From the NCBI GenBank assembly GCA_013350335.1, contig CM023534.1:4712001-4776000 (forward strand): 64,000 nt of DNA, given 5' to 3'. Made by a program: the position numbers and the translations under genes. Source of the stretch: Chimonanthus salicifolius. Lineage: Eukaryota > Streptophyta > Magnoliopsida > Laurales > Calycanthaceae. Below are positions 22,401-34,233 of this stretch, one piece after another. The notes under the pieces are model-generated. The model did not search any database, was not told where the DNA came from, and saw nothing but the letters and a program-made list of their open reading frames with translations. Every line of letters begins with the position of its first letter. Positions within the stretch are counted from its first letter, which is position 1.

Positions 22401-25400
22401 AATCTTATTTGAGATATTGAAATGCGGACTTTACAACATCCATGATGTTGTTGCTTCTATGCCCTTCCCCAATCAATGGACATAAATAAAAATTGGGAAT
22501 TGACAAGCTTTTCAACCAATATCCTACAACTCATCCAATGTTGAATTTCATGAAAATCTCTTTGAACTCAAAATTAAGAGCCAAGACAAATTTCGTTCTA
22601 ATCGGGCTCTTCGAGCTTTCAGATTTTCAAGCCAAATAATCATTTCTACTTCTACCAGATTGATGCTGTCAATGTTGAAATGCCCGTCACCAACAAATGA
22701 ACCCAAACAAAAATTAGGCATTTCATTGATTTCCATATGACAGAAGATATGGGTTTGACACCACATAAGACAACAGTGCAGTATGGATGCCCATCCAAAC
22801 CAATGACCCTAACCAAAACAGGACATCAATACAGATTTCCACTCAATATCTAATAAAAATACTTTTCAATCTTATTAGAGATATTGAAATGCGGTCTTTA
22901 CAACATCCATGATGTTGTTGCTTCTATGCCCTTCCTCAACCAATGGTCACAAATAAAAAATGGGAATTGACAACCTTTTTAACCAATATCCTACAACTCA
23001 TCCAAAGTTGAATTTCATGAAAATCTTTTTGAACTCAAAATTAAGAGCCAAGACAAATTTCGTTCTACTCGGGATCTTCGAGCTTTTAGATTTTCACGCT
23101 AAATAACCATTTCTACTTACACCAGATTGATTGTGTCATTGTGGAAATGCCCATCACAAACAAATGAACCCAAACAAAAATTAGGCATTTCATTGATTTC
23201 CATATACTGGTAGATATGGGCTTGACACCACATAAGGCAACAGTGCAGCATGGATGCCCATTCAAAATAAGGAACCTAACCAAAACAGGACATCAATACA
23301 GATTTCCACTCAATATCTAATAAGATTATATTTCAATCTTATTTGAGATATTGAAATGCGGTCTTTACAACATCCATGATGTTGTTGCTTCTATGCCCTT
23401 CCTCAACCAATGGTCATAAATATAAAATGGGAATTGACAAGCTTTTAAACCAATATCCTACAACTCATCCAAAATTGAATTTCATGAAAATCTCTTTGAA
23501 CTCAAAATTAAGAGCCAATACAAATTTCATTCTACTCGGGATCTTCGAGCTTTTAGATTTTCACGCCAAATAACCATTTCTACTTACACCAGATTGATTG
23601 TGTCATTGTGGAAATGCCCATTACCAACAAATTTCGTTTTAATCGAGCTTTCAAATTTTCAAACTAAATAACAATTTCTACTTCCACCAGATTGATTGTG
23701 TCATTGTGGAAATGCCCACAACCAACAAATGAATCCAAACAAAAATTAGGCATTTCATTAATTTCCATATAATAGTAGATATGGGCCTGACACCACATAA
23801 GACAACAATGCAGTATGGATGCCCATCCAAACCAAGGAACCTAACCAAAACAGGACATCAATACAGATTTCCACTCATTATCTAATAAAAATACTTTTCA
23901 ATCTTATTTGAGATATTGAAATGCAGTCTCCACAAAATCCATGATGTTGTTCCTTCTATGCCCTTCCCCAACCAATGGACATAAATAAAAATTAGGAATT
24001 AAGAAGCTTTTCAACAAATATCCTACAACTAATCCAAAGTTGAATTTCATGAAAATCTCTTTGAACTCAAAATTAAGAGCCAAGACAAATTTCGTTCTAA
24101 TCGAGCGTTCAGATTTTCAAGCTAAATAATCTTTTTTACGTCCACCAGATTAATTGTGTCATTGTGGAAATGCCCACAACCAACAAATGAACCCAAACAA
24201 AAATTAAGCATTTCATTGATTTCCAAATAATAGTAGATATGGGCCTGACACCACACAAGTCAACAGTGCAGTATGGATGCCCATCCAAAACAAGGAACCT
24301 AACAAAAACAGGACATCAATACAGATTTCCACTCAATATCTAAAGGCGGTCTTCACAACATACATGATGTTGTTGCTTCTATGTCCTTCCCCAATCAATG
24401 GACATAAATAAAAAATGGGAATTGACAAGCTACTCAACCAATATCCAACAACTCATCCAAAGTTGAATTTCATGAAAATCTCTTTGAACTCAAATTAAGA
24501 GCCAAAACAAATTTCGTTCTAATCGAGCTCTTCGAGCTTTCAGATTTTCAAGCCAAATAATCATTTCTACTTCCACAAGATTGATGGTGTCATGGTGGAA
24601 ATGCCCATCACAAATAAATGAACCCAAACAAAAATTAGGCATTTCATTGATTTCCATATAACATTAGACGTGGGCCTGATACCACATAAGACAACAGTGC
24701 AGTATGGATGCCCATCCAAACCGAGGAACTTAACCAAAACAGGACATCAATACAGATTTCCACTCAATATCTAATAAAAATATATTTCAATCTTATTTGA
24801 TATATTGAAATGCGGTCTTTACAACATCCATGATGTTGTTGCTTATATGCCCTTCCCCAATCAATGGACATAAATAAAAATTGGGAATTGACAAGCCTTT
24901 CAACCAATATCCTACAACTCATCCAATGTTGAATTTCATGAAAATCTCTTTAAACTCAAAATTAAGAGCCAAGACAAATTTCTTTCTAATCGGGCTCTTC
25001 GAGCTTTCAGATTTTCAAGCCAAATAATCATTTCTACTTCCACCAGATTGATGGTGTCAATGTGGAAATGCCCGTCACCAACAAATGAACCCAAACAAAA
25101 ATTAAGCATTTCATTGATTTCCACGTAATAGTAGATATGGGCCTGACACCACATAAGACAACAGTGCAGTATGGATGTCCATCCAAACCAAGGAACCTAA
25201 CCAAAATAGGACATCAATACTGATTTCCACTCAATATCTAATAAAAATATATTTTAATCTCATTTGAGACATTAAAATGCGGTCTTCACAACATCCATGA
25301 TGTTGTTGCTTCTATGCCCTTCCCCAATCAATGGACACAAATAAAAAATGGGAATTGACACGCTACTCAACCAATATCCAACAACTCATCCAAAGTTGAA

Positions 25401-27664
25401 TTTCATGAAAATCTCTTTGAACACAAAATCAAGAGCCAAAACAAATTTCGTTCTAATCGGGCTCTTCGAGCTTTCAGATTTACAAGCCAAATAATCATTT
25501 CTACTTCCACAAGATTGATGGTGTCATGGTGGAAATGCCCATCACCAACAAATGAACCCAAACAAAAATTAGACATTTCATTGATTTCCATATAACATTA
25601 GACATGGGCCTGACACCACATAAGACAACAGTGCAGCATGGATACCCATCCAAACCAATGACCCTAACCAAAACAGGACATCAATACAGATTTCCACTCA
25701 ATATCTAATAAAAATACTTTTCAATCTTATTTGAGATATTGAAATGCGGTCTTTACAACATCCATGATGTTGTTGCTTCTATGCCCTTCCTCAACCAATG
25801 GTCATAAATAAAAAATGGGAATTGACAACCTTTTTAACCAATATACTACAACTCATCCAAAGTTGAATTTCATGAAAATATCTTTGAACACAAAATTAAG
25901 AGCCAAGAAAAATTTCGTTCTACTCCGGATCTTCGAGCTTCTAGATTTTCACGCTAAATAACCATTTCTGCTTACACCGGATTGATTGTGTCATTGTGGA
26001 AATGCCGATCACCAACAAATGAATACAAACAAAAATTAGGCATTTCATTGATTTCCATATACTGGCAGATATGGGCCTCACACCGCATAAAACAACAGTG
26101 CAGTATGGATGCCCTTTCAAAATAAGGAACCTAACCAAAACAGGACATCAATACAGATTTCCACTCAATATCTAATAACAATATATTTCAATCTTATTTG
26201 AGATATAGCAAAGCGGTCTTTACAACATCCACGATGTTGTTGCTTCTATGCCCTTCCCCAATCAATGGACATAAATAAAAAATGGGAATTGACAAGCTTT
26301 TCAACCAATATCCTACAACTCATCCAAAGTTGAATTTCATGAAAATCTCTTTGAACTCAAAATTAAGAGCCAAGACAAATTTCGTTCTAATCGGGCTCTT
26401 CGAGCTTTCAGATTTTCAAGCTAAATAACCATTTCTACTTCCACCAGATTGATGGTGTCATTGTGGAAATGCCCATCACCAACAAATGAACCCAAACAAA
26501 AATTAGGCATTTCATTGATTTTCATATAACAGTAGACATGGGCCTGACACCACATAAGACAACAGTGCAGTATGGATGCCCATCCAAACCGAGGAACCTA
26601 ACCAAAACAGGATATCAATACAGATTTCCACTCAATATCTAATAAAAATATATTTCAATCTTATTTGAGATATTAAAATGCGGTCTTTACAACATCCATG
26701 ATGTTGTTGCTTCTATGCCCTTCCCCAATCAATGGACATAAATAAAAAATGGGAATTGACAAGTTTTTCAGCCAATATCCTACAACTCATCCAAAGTTGA
26801 ATTTCACGAAAATCTCTTTGAACTCAAAATTAAGAGCGAAGACAAATTTCGTTCTAATCGGGCTCTGCGAGCTTTCAGATTTTCAAGCCAAATAATCAGT
26901 TCTACTTCCACAAGATTGATGGTGTCATGGTGGAAATGCCCATCACCAACAAATGAACCCAAACAAAAATTAGGGATTTCATTGATTTTCATATAATAGT
27001 AGACATCGGCCTGACACCACATAAGACAACAGTGCAGTATGGATGCCCATCCAAACCGAGGAACCTAACCAAAACAGGACATCAAACAAATTTCCACTCA
27101 ATATCTAATAAAAATATATTTCAATCTTATTTGAGATATTAAAATGCCGTCTTTATAACTTCCATGATGATGTTGCTTCTATGCCCTTCCTTAATCTATG
27201 GACATAAATAAAAAATGGGAATTGATAAGCTTTTCAACCAATATCCTACAACTCATCCAATGTTGAATTTCATGAAAATCTCTTTGAACTCAAAATTAAG
27301 AGCAAAGACAAATTTCGTTCTAATCGGGCTCTTCGAGCTTTTAGATTTTCAAGCTAAATAATCATTTCTACTTCCACCACATTGATTGTGTCATTGTGGA
27401 AATGCCCATCACCAACAAATGAACCCAAACAAAAATTAGGCATTTCATTGATTTCCATATAATAGAAGATATGAGCCTGACACCACATAAGACAACAGTG
27501 CAGTATGGATGCCCATCCAAACTAAGGAACCTAACCAAAATTGGGCCATCAGTAAGGTTTTCCACTCAATATCAAATAAAAATATATTTCCATCTCATTT
27601 GAGATATTGAAATATGATTTTCACAACATATATGATGTTGTTGCTTATATACCCTTTCCCCAAT
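19481..27664. repeat. Satellite block, type B, homogeneous monomers
   Basis: About 17 monomers with the type B signature 'agacaacagtgcagtatgg' in place of the type A palindrome, plus 'aggacatcaatacag'. They are much more alike than type A monomers, consistent with recent local homogenisation. Similar 62-72 codon frames on the minus strand in many units are a by-product of the repeat (see rejected items). A 3' unit near 27550-27660 reverts partly to type A wording. Confidence 0.85.
27660..27664. repeat. Target-site duplication CCAAT, left
   Basis: CCAAT directly before the LTR's TGATGAAC start. It matches CCAAT at 29602-29606 and is part of the satellite word 'ccccaatcaatgg' that the insertion split. 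Confidence 0.85.
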
Positions 27665-28199
27665 TGATGAACACTGAAAAATGTCTGTTTTTCACCTCTA
27701 TATTTGGATTAGTTAGCCCTTGTTTTATGTGTGTATGATATTTTTAATGGGATTTTGAGAGTTTTGCATATAATTCAGGATAATACAAGAAAAGAAGTAA
27801 AAATTGAAGAAAATTGCAGGAAAAGTGTCTAGGATTCATTTTTGGAAACACTTGGTAAAAGTAGACCCATATTCAAGGCCAAATCCAACAAAAAGGCAAC
27901 AAGATCTGAGTCACGTATTTACTCGGCATTGTGTGGACTACTTGGGTCTTATTGTACATGAGAGATCGTTAGCATACAGATGAGGAATCAGGTTGAATAC
28001 AAGAAGAGTTGCAAATGCTACATGTACATATGATCTTTGAAAGAAGACCTTTTGTAATGACTGTTGGGCGGATCAAAGAGTGAAATAGAGTAATGTTGCA
28101 ACTGCTATACTTGAAGCTGTCAAAGAAGGCCTTTTGTGGTGCATCAATCAGGGAAGGATCTTGTGCAAGTCAGTATGCACACCATGATGATATCAGATC

Positions 28200-28655
28200 T
28201 TGAGGGAAGGCTGTCAAATCTTTTATTTAGGATTTCCTCTTGGCATTGCTTTGAAGTTATTCCTTATTTTTCTTTCATCGAAACTTATTATGACGTTAAA
28301 GATACAAGGTAAAATATCACTGTCATCTTTGGAGAGGAGATCTGCTGGGAAGTATTACCTATTTTTACTAATCAACGTGTTTCTTGGGAATATAGTAGTT
28401 GGAACAACATTTGAGCAAATCAATAGTTTCGCCCATGAGTCCACAAACAAAATTATCAAAATAATTGGTATGACCATGCTAATGAAAGTAACATTTTTCC
28501 TTACTTATATAATGGTTGATGGTTGGGCTAGAATTGCTGGAGAGATTGTCAGGTTGAAGCCACTGGTCATGTACGACATAAAGAATGCATTCTTGGTTAA
28601 AACTGAGAAAGATAAGAGGCAGGCAGACTTGTCGCAACCGCCAGCTAACAAGTAG
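28200..28655 (+). pseudogene. OSCA: Captured OSCA/CSC1 (ERD4-like, DUF221) channel fragment
   Basis: OSCA/CSC1 proteins are multi-pass hyperosmolality- and stretch-gated cation channels of the plasma membrane. The frame is open for 151 codons with no ATG at its start (28200 is TTG). From residue 11 it reads GFPLGIALKLFLIFL, SLSSLERRSAGKYYLF, NVFLGNIVVGTTFEQINSF, then MLMKVTFFLTYIMVDGWARI, AGEIVRLKPLV and KNAFLVKTEKDKRQA. This is the order found in the conserved RSN1_7TM pore domain of OSCA1-type proteins (SLERR, NVF, KATFFITYIMVDGWAG, LKPL, KNxFLVKTxKDR). Only about 132 of some 750-800 residues are present, from two to three transmembrane helices. Several conserved residues are changed (IKIIGM.M for IPKTIGVAIPM). 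It lies inside the LTR, upstream of its TATA box, so it was probably captured by the retrotransposon. A functional channel is excluded; transcription is possible. Confidence 0.88.
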
Positions 28656-29388
28656 TGGATGTACAACCAGCAGAGATGCCAACAAATTGTCGGAACGCAG
28701 CGAGCAACAGTCAGATTTGGGGCAGCACCGTTCTTAATTGGATAGTCCACTAAGCAAAGATGAAACTGAGCAGAAACTGCAGCGTGCAACATTCAAAATA
28801 AAAAAATAATACAGCTAGCAAGTGAAAATAAGAAGAGGGATGAATTGGAAATAGAAGAGAAGAACAGCAACATGCATACGATTGTAGAAGCTAGAGAAAG
28901 AAAAGACAGAGGCACCGGTTAGCAATTAGAAAAACGTTGTTTCCGCCAGCAGGAACCCATCTTGAAGCCAGCACCTGGAACTGTTGCTGGGTGCTGAAGC
29001 TAGAAACAGATAGAAAAAGAAAGGGACAGCCAGGTATTCCAATCGGTTTTGCCAGCAGCAACAAGAATCGTGTGCAGCAATACACAAAAAAAGGAATAAA
29101 AAGGGATCTTTATCCCATTCATCTCTATCGTGGCAAAGGTAAGAATAGAGAGGAAGGGCCGAGTTTGGCATCGAGAAAATTGAACACATGCTGGCCGACT
29201 GAAGAATAGAAAAGAAAGGAATCGTTGTTGCTCAAAGAAAGATTAGAAAAGATAGGAGGAAATAAAGGAGGAGTCGGCCATACAACACATGCGAAGGAAA
29301 GCAAAATAAAATAGAGGTTCCCGTGCATGCGAAGGTCGGCTGAATTGAGTGGGTCCACACACACCTTGCTTAACTTAGCTCTCCAAAC

Positions 29389-29397
29389 CTCTATAAA
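29389..29397 (+). promoter_or_regulatory. LTR TATA-box region
   Basis: 'ctctataaattgg' precedes 'ccattgtacaattc'. The same arrangement occurs at about 14625 in the truncated copy and, diverged, as 'ctctatatatacc' on the minus strand near 47565. Conservation across copies supports this as the LTR core promoter. Confidence 0.6.
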
Positions 29398-29601
29398 TTG
29401 GAGACCTCTCCATTGTACAATTCAAACTTAGCTGGGGAATTTGGAGAGCTTTGGAGCTAGGAGAAAATAGGAGTTTTTGATTTTGTCTAAGGTTAGTGTT
29501 TTAATTTTTATTTTTTTATTGTAGTTAATTCCTTCAATTTCATGTCTTGTAATTTAAGTCCAGCAATAAAATTCTAATTGATATAAATTTAAAACACAAT
29601 A

Positions 29602-30943
29602 CCAATCATTGGACATAAACTAAAAATGGACATTGAAAAACATTTGAACCAATATCCTGCAACTTATCTAAAGTTGAATTTCATGAAAATCTATTTGAAC
29701 TAAAAATTAGGAACCGAGCTAAATTTCTTTCCAATCAGAATCTTCCATCTTTCAGATTTTTGAGCTAAATAGCCATCTCCATTTCCACCAAATTGATAAT
29801 GCTATTGCGGAAATGCCAGTCCCCAACCAATAAACATAAATCAAAAGTGGACATTTCATTGATTTCCAATTATACTATTGGCCTGACACCACATAGACAA
29901 CGTTGCAGTTTGGATGCCTATCCAAACCAAGGAACCCAACCAAAACTGGACATCAATAAAACTTCCCACCAAATATCAAATAAAAATATATTTCAATCTT
30001 ATTTGAAATACAGCCTTCACAACATAAATGAGGTTGTTGCTTGTATGCCCTTCCCCAATCAATGGACCAAAAAAAAATTGGCAGTGACAAGCTTTTGAAA
30101 CAATATATTACAACTCGTCTAAAGTCGAATTTCATCAAAATCTCTTTGAACTCAAAATTAAGAGCCAAGCCAAACTTCTTTTGAATCGGGCTCTTCAAGC
30201 TTTCAGATTTTCGAGCCAAATAGTCATTTCTACTTCCACCAGATTGATGATGTCATTGTGGAAATGCCCCTCACTAACCTATGAACATAAACGAAAATTC
30301 GGCATTCCATTGACTTCCACATGATAGTAGATATGGGCCTAACACCACATAGACAACGTTGTTGTTTGGATACCCATCCCAATCAAAGAACCTAGTCAAA
30401 ATTGGGCATCGATACGCCTTTCCACTCAATATCCAATACAAACATATTTCAATCTTATTTGAAATACGGTCTTCACAACATGTATGATGATGTTGCTTGT
30501 ATGCTCTTCCTTAATCAATTGACAAACAAAAAGTGGGCATTGGCAACCTTTTCAACCAATATCCTACAACTCATCTAAAGTTGAATTTTCTGAAAATCTA
30601 TTAGAACACAAAACTAAAAGCCAAGCCAAATTTCTTTCGAATCGGGCTCATCAAGCTTTCAGATTTTCAAACTCAGTAATCATTTCTACTTCCACCAAAT
30701 TGATGACGTCATTGTGAAAATATCAATCCCAAACCAATGAACCTAAACGAAAAATGAACATTTAATTGATTTCCACATAGTAATAGATATGGTCCTAACA
30801 CTACATAGACAACGTTGATGTATGGAAGCCCATCCCAACCAAGGAACCTAACCAAAATTGGGCATCAATACAGCTTTCGACTTAATATCCAATAAAAATA
30901 TATTTCAATCTCATTTGAAAGACAGTCTTCACAACATATATGA
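29602..30943. repeat. Satellite block, type A, after solo LTR
   Basis: Starts with the right CCAAT duplication and contains close to three monomers. It matches 14827-15689 but keeps one monomer that is missing there. Confidence 0.8.
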
Positions 30944-32919
30944 GAGCTTTTTTTTTTATAGAAAATGAGAATTTTCAAAAGAGAAGCATACTTTTTAAAA
31001 GAAGATGTGAGTTGTTGGTAGGAAAAATATTTATCAAGAAGAAAACATGCATTCTTATAAAGAAAAAACAACATTAAGAAGAAACGTAGAGCTTTAGTAA
31101 GAAAGAAAAGTTTTTGTAGATGAGAATAAGAGTTTTAACAATAACAAGAGAGCATTTAGTCGAAAATGAGATATTTTTTCACAAGAAAGGAAGTCTCTTA
31201 ATAAGAAAATATAACTTTTTAATAAGAAAACAAGAGCATCAAAAAAAAAAAAATTGAGTGTGTTCAAAATTAATGGAGTTTTCTAATAAGAAAATGGCAG
31301 CTTTTCAAAAAGAAAAAGGAGAGTTTCATAAGGATACGAGATTTTGAAGAAAATGAGAGTTTTATTAATAAAGTGAGAACATTTCAGAAAAATAAAGAAG
31401 GAAAGAATAACTTTTCATAAGAAAATAGAGCTTTATGATAGAGTTTAGAGTTAATCAAAAGAAAATGAGAGTTCTAAGAGGAAAGGATGAGTTTTTAGAA
31501 GAAATTGAGGGTTCTAAAAACAAAATGGGAGTTCCACTAAAAAATGAGAGCCTTATGAAAAAAGTCAAAGTCGAGTTTTTTATAAATAAGTTGTGAATAT
31601 TGTAAAAAGAAAAATGGGAGAAGAAAACGAAGAGTCTTAAAATGAAGATGATGCCAGGCTCATTAACAACATATAGGTCCATGTATAGTATAAAAGAAAT
31701 TGGATTTTCTCAAAATATTCATTAGGTCGAAGAATTGTTAATTTGATCAGTTTTTGAGCTAAAATGATAAAATAGTGGGCTAAGGCCCAAAAGGGTACAT
31801 GGACTTTTCCATCCATAATCCATGTGGATCAAAGACTTTTGGGCCCTAAAATCAAAGATTCACATGGATTTTGGGTGCAAAACCCCATGGATCTATGTAT
31901 ATCGAACCTTAGCCAGTTATTTCATCAACTTTAAATCAAAAACTCATCAGAATAACAATTTTTTAAGCAAATGAACTTTTTCAAAAAATTCAATTTATTT
32001 TATAAAATATATGAACCTGCATTTTACAGATGTGCCCACGTCAAGAGATGAGGGTTTTTACAAGAAAAAATACCTTCAAGAAGAAATATGAGAGCTTTTC
32101 AAAAGAAAATGATATATTGATAAAAGAAGAGTTTTAAAAAAAAAAAAATGAGAGTTCTTCAAAAGAAACGAAGAGTTTTACATAAAAAATGAGAGTTTCA
32201 ATAAGAACATGAGAGTTTTTACTAGAAAATGAGTGTTTCTCAAAACAGAGAAATTCTCATAAAAAATAGTGTATTTTTAAAAAGAAAGTGAGAGTATCAC
32301 GGTGAAATGAGAAAAACAGTGATTCAAAAAATGTATATGCCATAAAAAAAAAAAAGTATAATAATAACATCAAATTAAAATTTTTTTAGAATGAAAGGAG
32401 AGATTTTCAAAAGAAATTGAATATTTTAAAGAAGAAATGGAGAGATTTTTTTTTTTTAAAAAAAAAAGATTTGTTAGAAAAATTGAAGACAGTTTACCCC
32501 CTCCTCTCCAATAGGAAAAGAGCCGTTTTAAAGAAGAGTAGTGACAAGAAAAGTAGATGTTTAGTTAGGAAATGGGAGTTTTTTGGATCAAATAGATAAT
32601 TTCTAACAACAAAATTTGAGTTTTAATAGGAAAGGGAGTTTTTTTTAAGAAAATGAGGGTTTTCAAAAGAAAAGAAGATTTTTTAGAAGAAACTGCGAGC
32701 TCTTAGTAAGGAAACAAAAGTTATCATGAAGAAAATGGCATTTTTATAAAAAAAAGGCAACATTAAGAAGAAAAAGTAGAGCTTCACCATGAAAGAGAAC
32801 TTTTTCTAGATGAGAAGAAGAGTTTTAACAATAAAAGGAGAGAGCATTTTGTCGAAAGTGGGAAAGTTTTTCGGAAGAAAGGAAGTCTCTTAATAAGAAA
32901 ACAAGAGCATCAAAAAGAA
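30944..32919. repeat. Purine-rich degenerate minisatellite block, copy 2 (longer)
   Basis: Nearly identical to 15690-16938 over its first 1.25 kb, then continues for about 0.7 kb more of the same 'aaaatgagagtttt' / 'aagaaa' texture. Satellite sequence resumes with the long-variant monomer ('attgttgttttcgtaaattc'). The start point in the satellite is identical to that of copy 1. Confidence 0.8.
31657..32037. mobile_element. Foldback element with ~130-bp inverted arms, copy 2
   Basis: Same element as at 16404-16776. A small difference restores 'gaactttttcaaaaaattc' in the right arm. It carries no coding capacity. Confidence 0.7.
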
Positions 32920-33946
32920 TAAATATATATTGTTGTTTTCGTAAATTCTTTCCCAAATTCGTTAACTTCATCATTCTACAATGCACAATCCCCTACCAGT
33001 GGACTCGAACAAAATTACGCACTCTCCCACAACTTTCCTACTAATATACTATAAACATGAAATTCATACTATTCTACTATTCTCACAAGTGCCAAACATC
33101 AAATAAACTATATTTTCAATGAGATGCCCTCCCCTGAAAAATTAATCGAAATAAAAAAGTGCATAGGCACTTCTTTCATATCAACAACCGACGAATAAGT
33201 TTGCAACACTAAATGAAACTCTCATTTCTAGCCCGACACCACATAGACAACGTTGCCATTTGGATGCCCATCCTGACCAAGGAACCTAACCAAAACTGGA
33301 CATCAATACATATTTCCACTCAATATCCAATAAAAATATATTTCAATCTTATTTGAGACATTGAAATACGGTATTTACAACATTTATGATGTTGTTGCTT
33401 CTATGCCCTTCTACAATCAATGGACATAAACGAAAAATCGGCATTGAGAAGCTTTTAAACCAATATCCTCCAACTCATCTACAGTTGAATTTCATGAAAA
33501 TCTCTTTAAAACTCAAAATTAAGAGCCAAGCTAAATTTCTTTCGAATCGGGCTATTCAAGCTTTCAGATTTTCGACCTAAATAGCCATCACTACATCCAC
33601 CAGATTGATAATATCATTGTGGAAATGCCCCTCACTAACCAATGAATACAAATGAATATTCGGCATTCCATCAAATTCCACATAGACAACGTTGTTGTAT
33701 GGATGCCAATCCCAACAAATGAACCTAGTCAAAATTGGACATCAATACAGTTTTCCACTTAATATCCAATAAAAATATATTTCAATCGTATTTGAGATAT
33801 TGAAATACGGTCATCACAACCTACACGATGTCGTTGCTTGTATGCCTTCCCAAATCAATGGACATAAACCAAAAATTGGCAGTGACAAGCTTTTGAATCA
33901 ATATCCTACAACTCTTTGAACTCAAAATTAAGAGCAAAGCCAAATT
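32920..33946. repeat. Satellite block, type A with long-variant monomer
   Basis: Begins with the rare extra modules ('atgcacaatcccctaccagtg', 'gatgccctcccctgaaaa') seen also at about 10450 and 11720, then ordinary type A modules. It is interrupted at 33947 by a LINE. Confidence 0.8.
33931..33946. repeat. LINE target-site duplication, left
   Basis: AGAGCAAAGCCAAATT, matching AGAGTTAAGCCAAATT at 34234-34249 (14 of 16). It belongs to the satellite word 'aagagccaagccaaatttc'. Confidence 0.75.
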
Positions 33947-34233
33947 AATCGTACAGCTAATGGCATGGTATACTACTTTGCTAAGGTAGGAGTTGATAAC
34001 GGCTTATAAGGAGTCTTCTTTCTTTGACTTTTGAGGACATCCATTTGATTGCATAATGGGTTGAGGGGATGTTGGATAAAAGATATTTTTTTGTATTAAT
34101 GTTAATTTCCTTTTATGTTCTTTTCTTCCTTTTTGCTATCTTTTAGGTCTATTGCTTTTAGAGCTTTTTGTTGATCTGCTACTCTTTCTCTTATGAATGA
34201 AATTTCTTTCTTACTGCTCAGGGAAAAAAAAAA
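33947..34233 (+). mobile_element. 5'-truncated L1-type LINE 3' end
   Basis: A 287-bp insertion in the satellite ending in a poly-A run and flanked by 16-bp imperfect duplications, as expected of target-primed reverse transcription. The first bases translate as RTANGMVYYFAKVGVD. This matches the C-terminal end of the plant L1 RNase H domain (R.AN..AD.LAK.GV), with the expected AD replaced by VY. A short T-rich 3' UTR follows. The copy is severely truncated and inactive. Confidence 0.82.

Larger units (their letters stand above)
27665..29601 (+). mobile_element. Solo LTR (1937 bp) inserted in the satellite
   Basis: Begins TGATGAACACTG and ends 'aaaacacaata' ('aaaacacca' in the truncated copy, so the usual terminal CA has mutated here). 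It is flanked by CCAAT on both sides. A TATA region 'ctctataaattgg' (about 29389), a start region 'ttgtacaattc' and 'aataaaattc' near the 3' end give the U3-R-U5 order. No internal retrotransposon domain follows, so it is a solo LTR left by LTR-LTR recombination. Its U3 carries a host gene fragment (28200-28655). A diverged relative of nearly the same length is at 47248-49170 on the minus strand. Confidence 0.88.

Noticed and set aside
20232..27022. Recurrent 62-72 codon minus-strand frames (starting MWCQAH or MEINEM) in type B monomers, resembling a tandem small-protein family
   Set aside because: They recur because the DNA repeats. Differences between copies are mostly amino-acid changing (H/Y, H/N, T/S, W/C), with no sign of protein conservation, and there is no upstream promoter or start context distinct from the repeat.
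28505..28792. Minus-strand frames opposite the OSCA fragment
   Set aside because: Antisense shadows; the plus-strand frame has clear family motifs.
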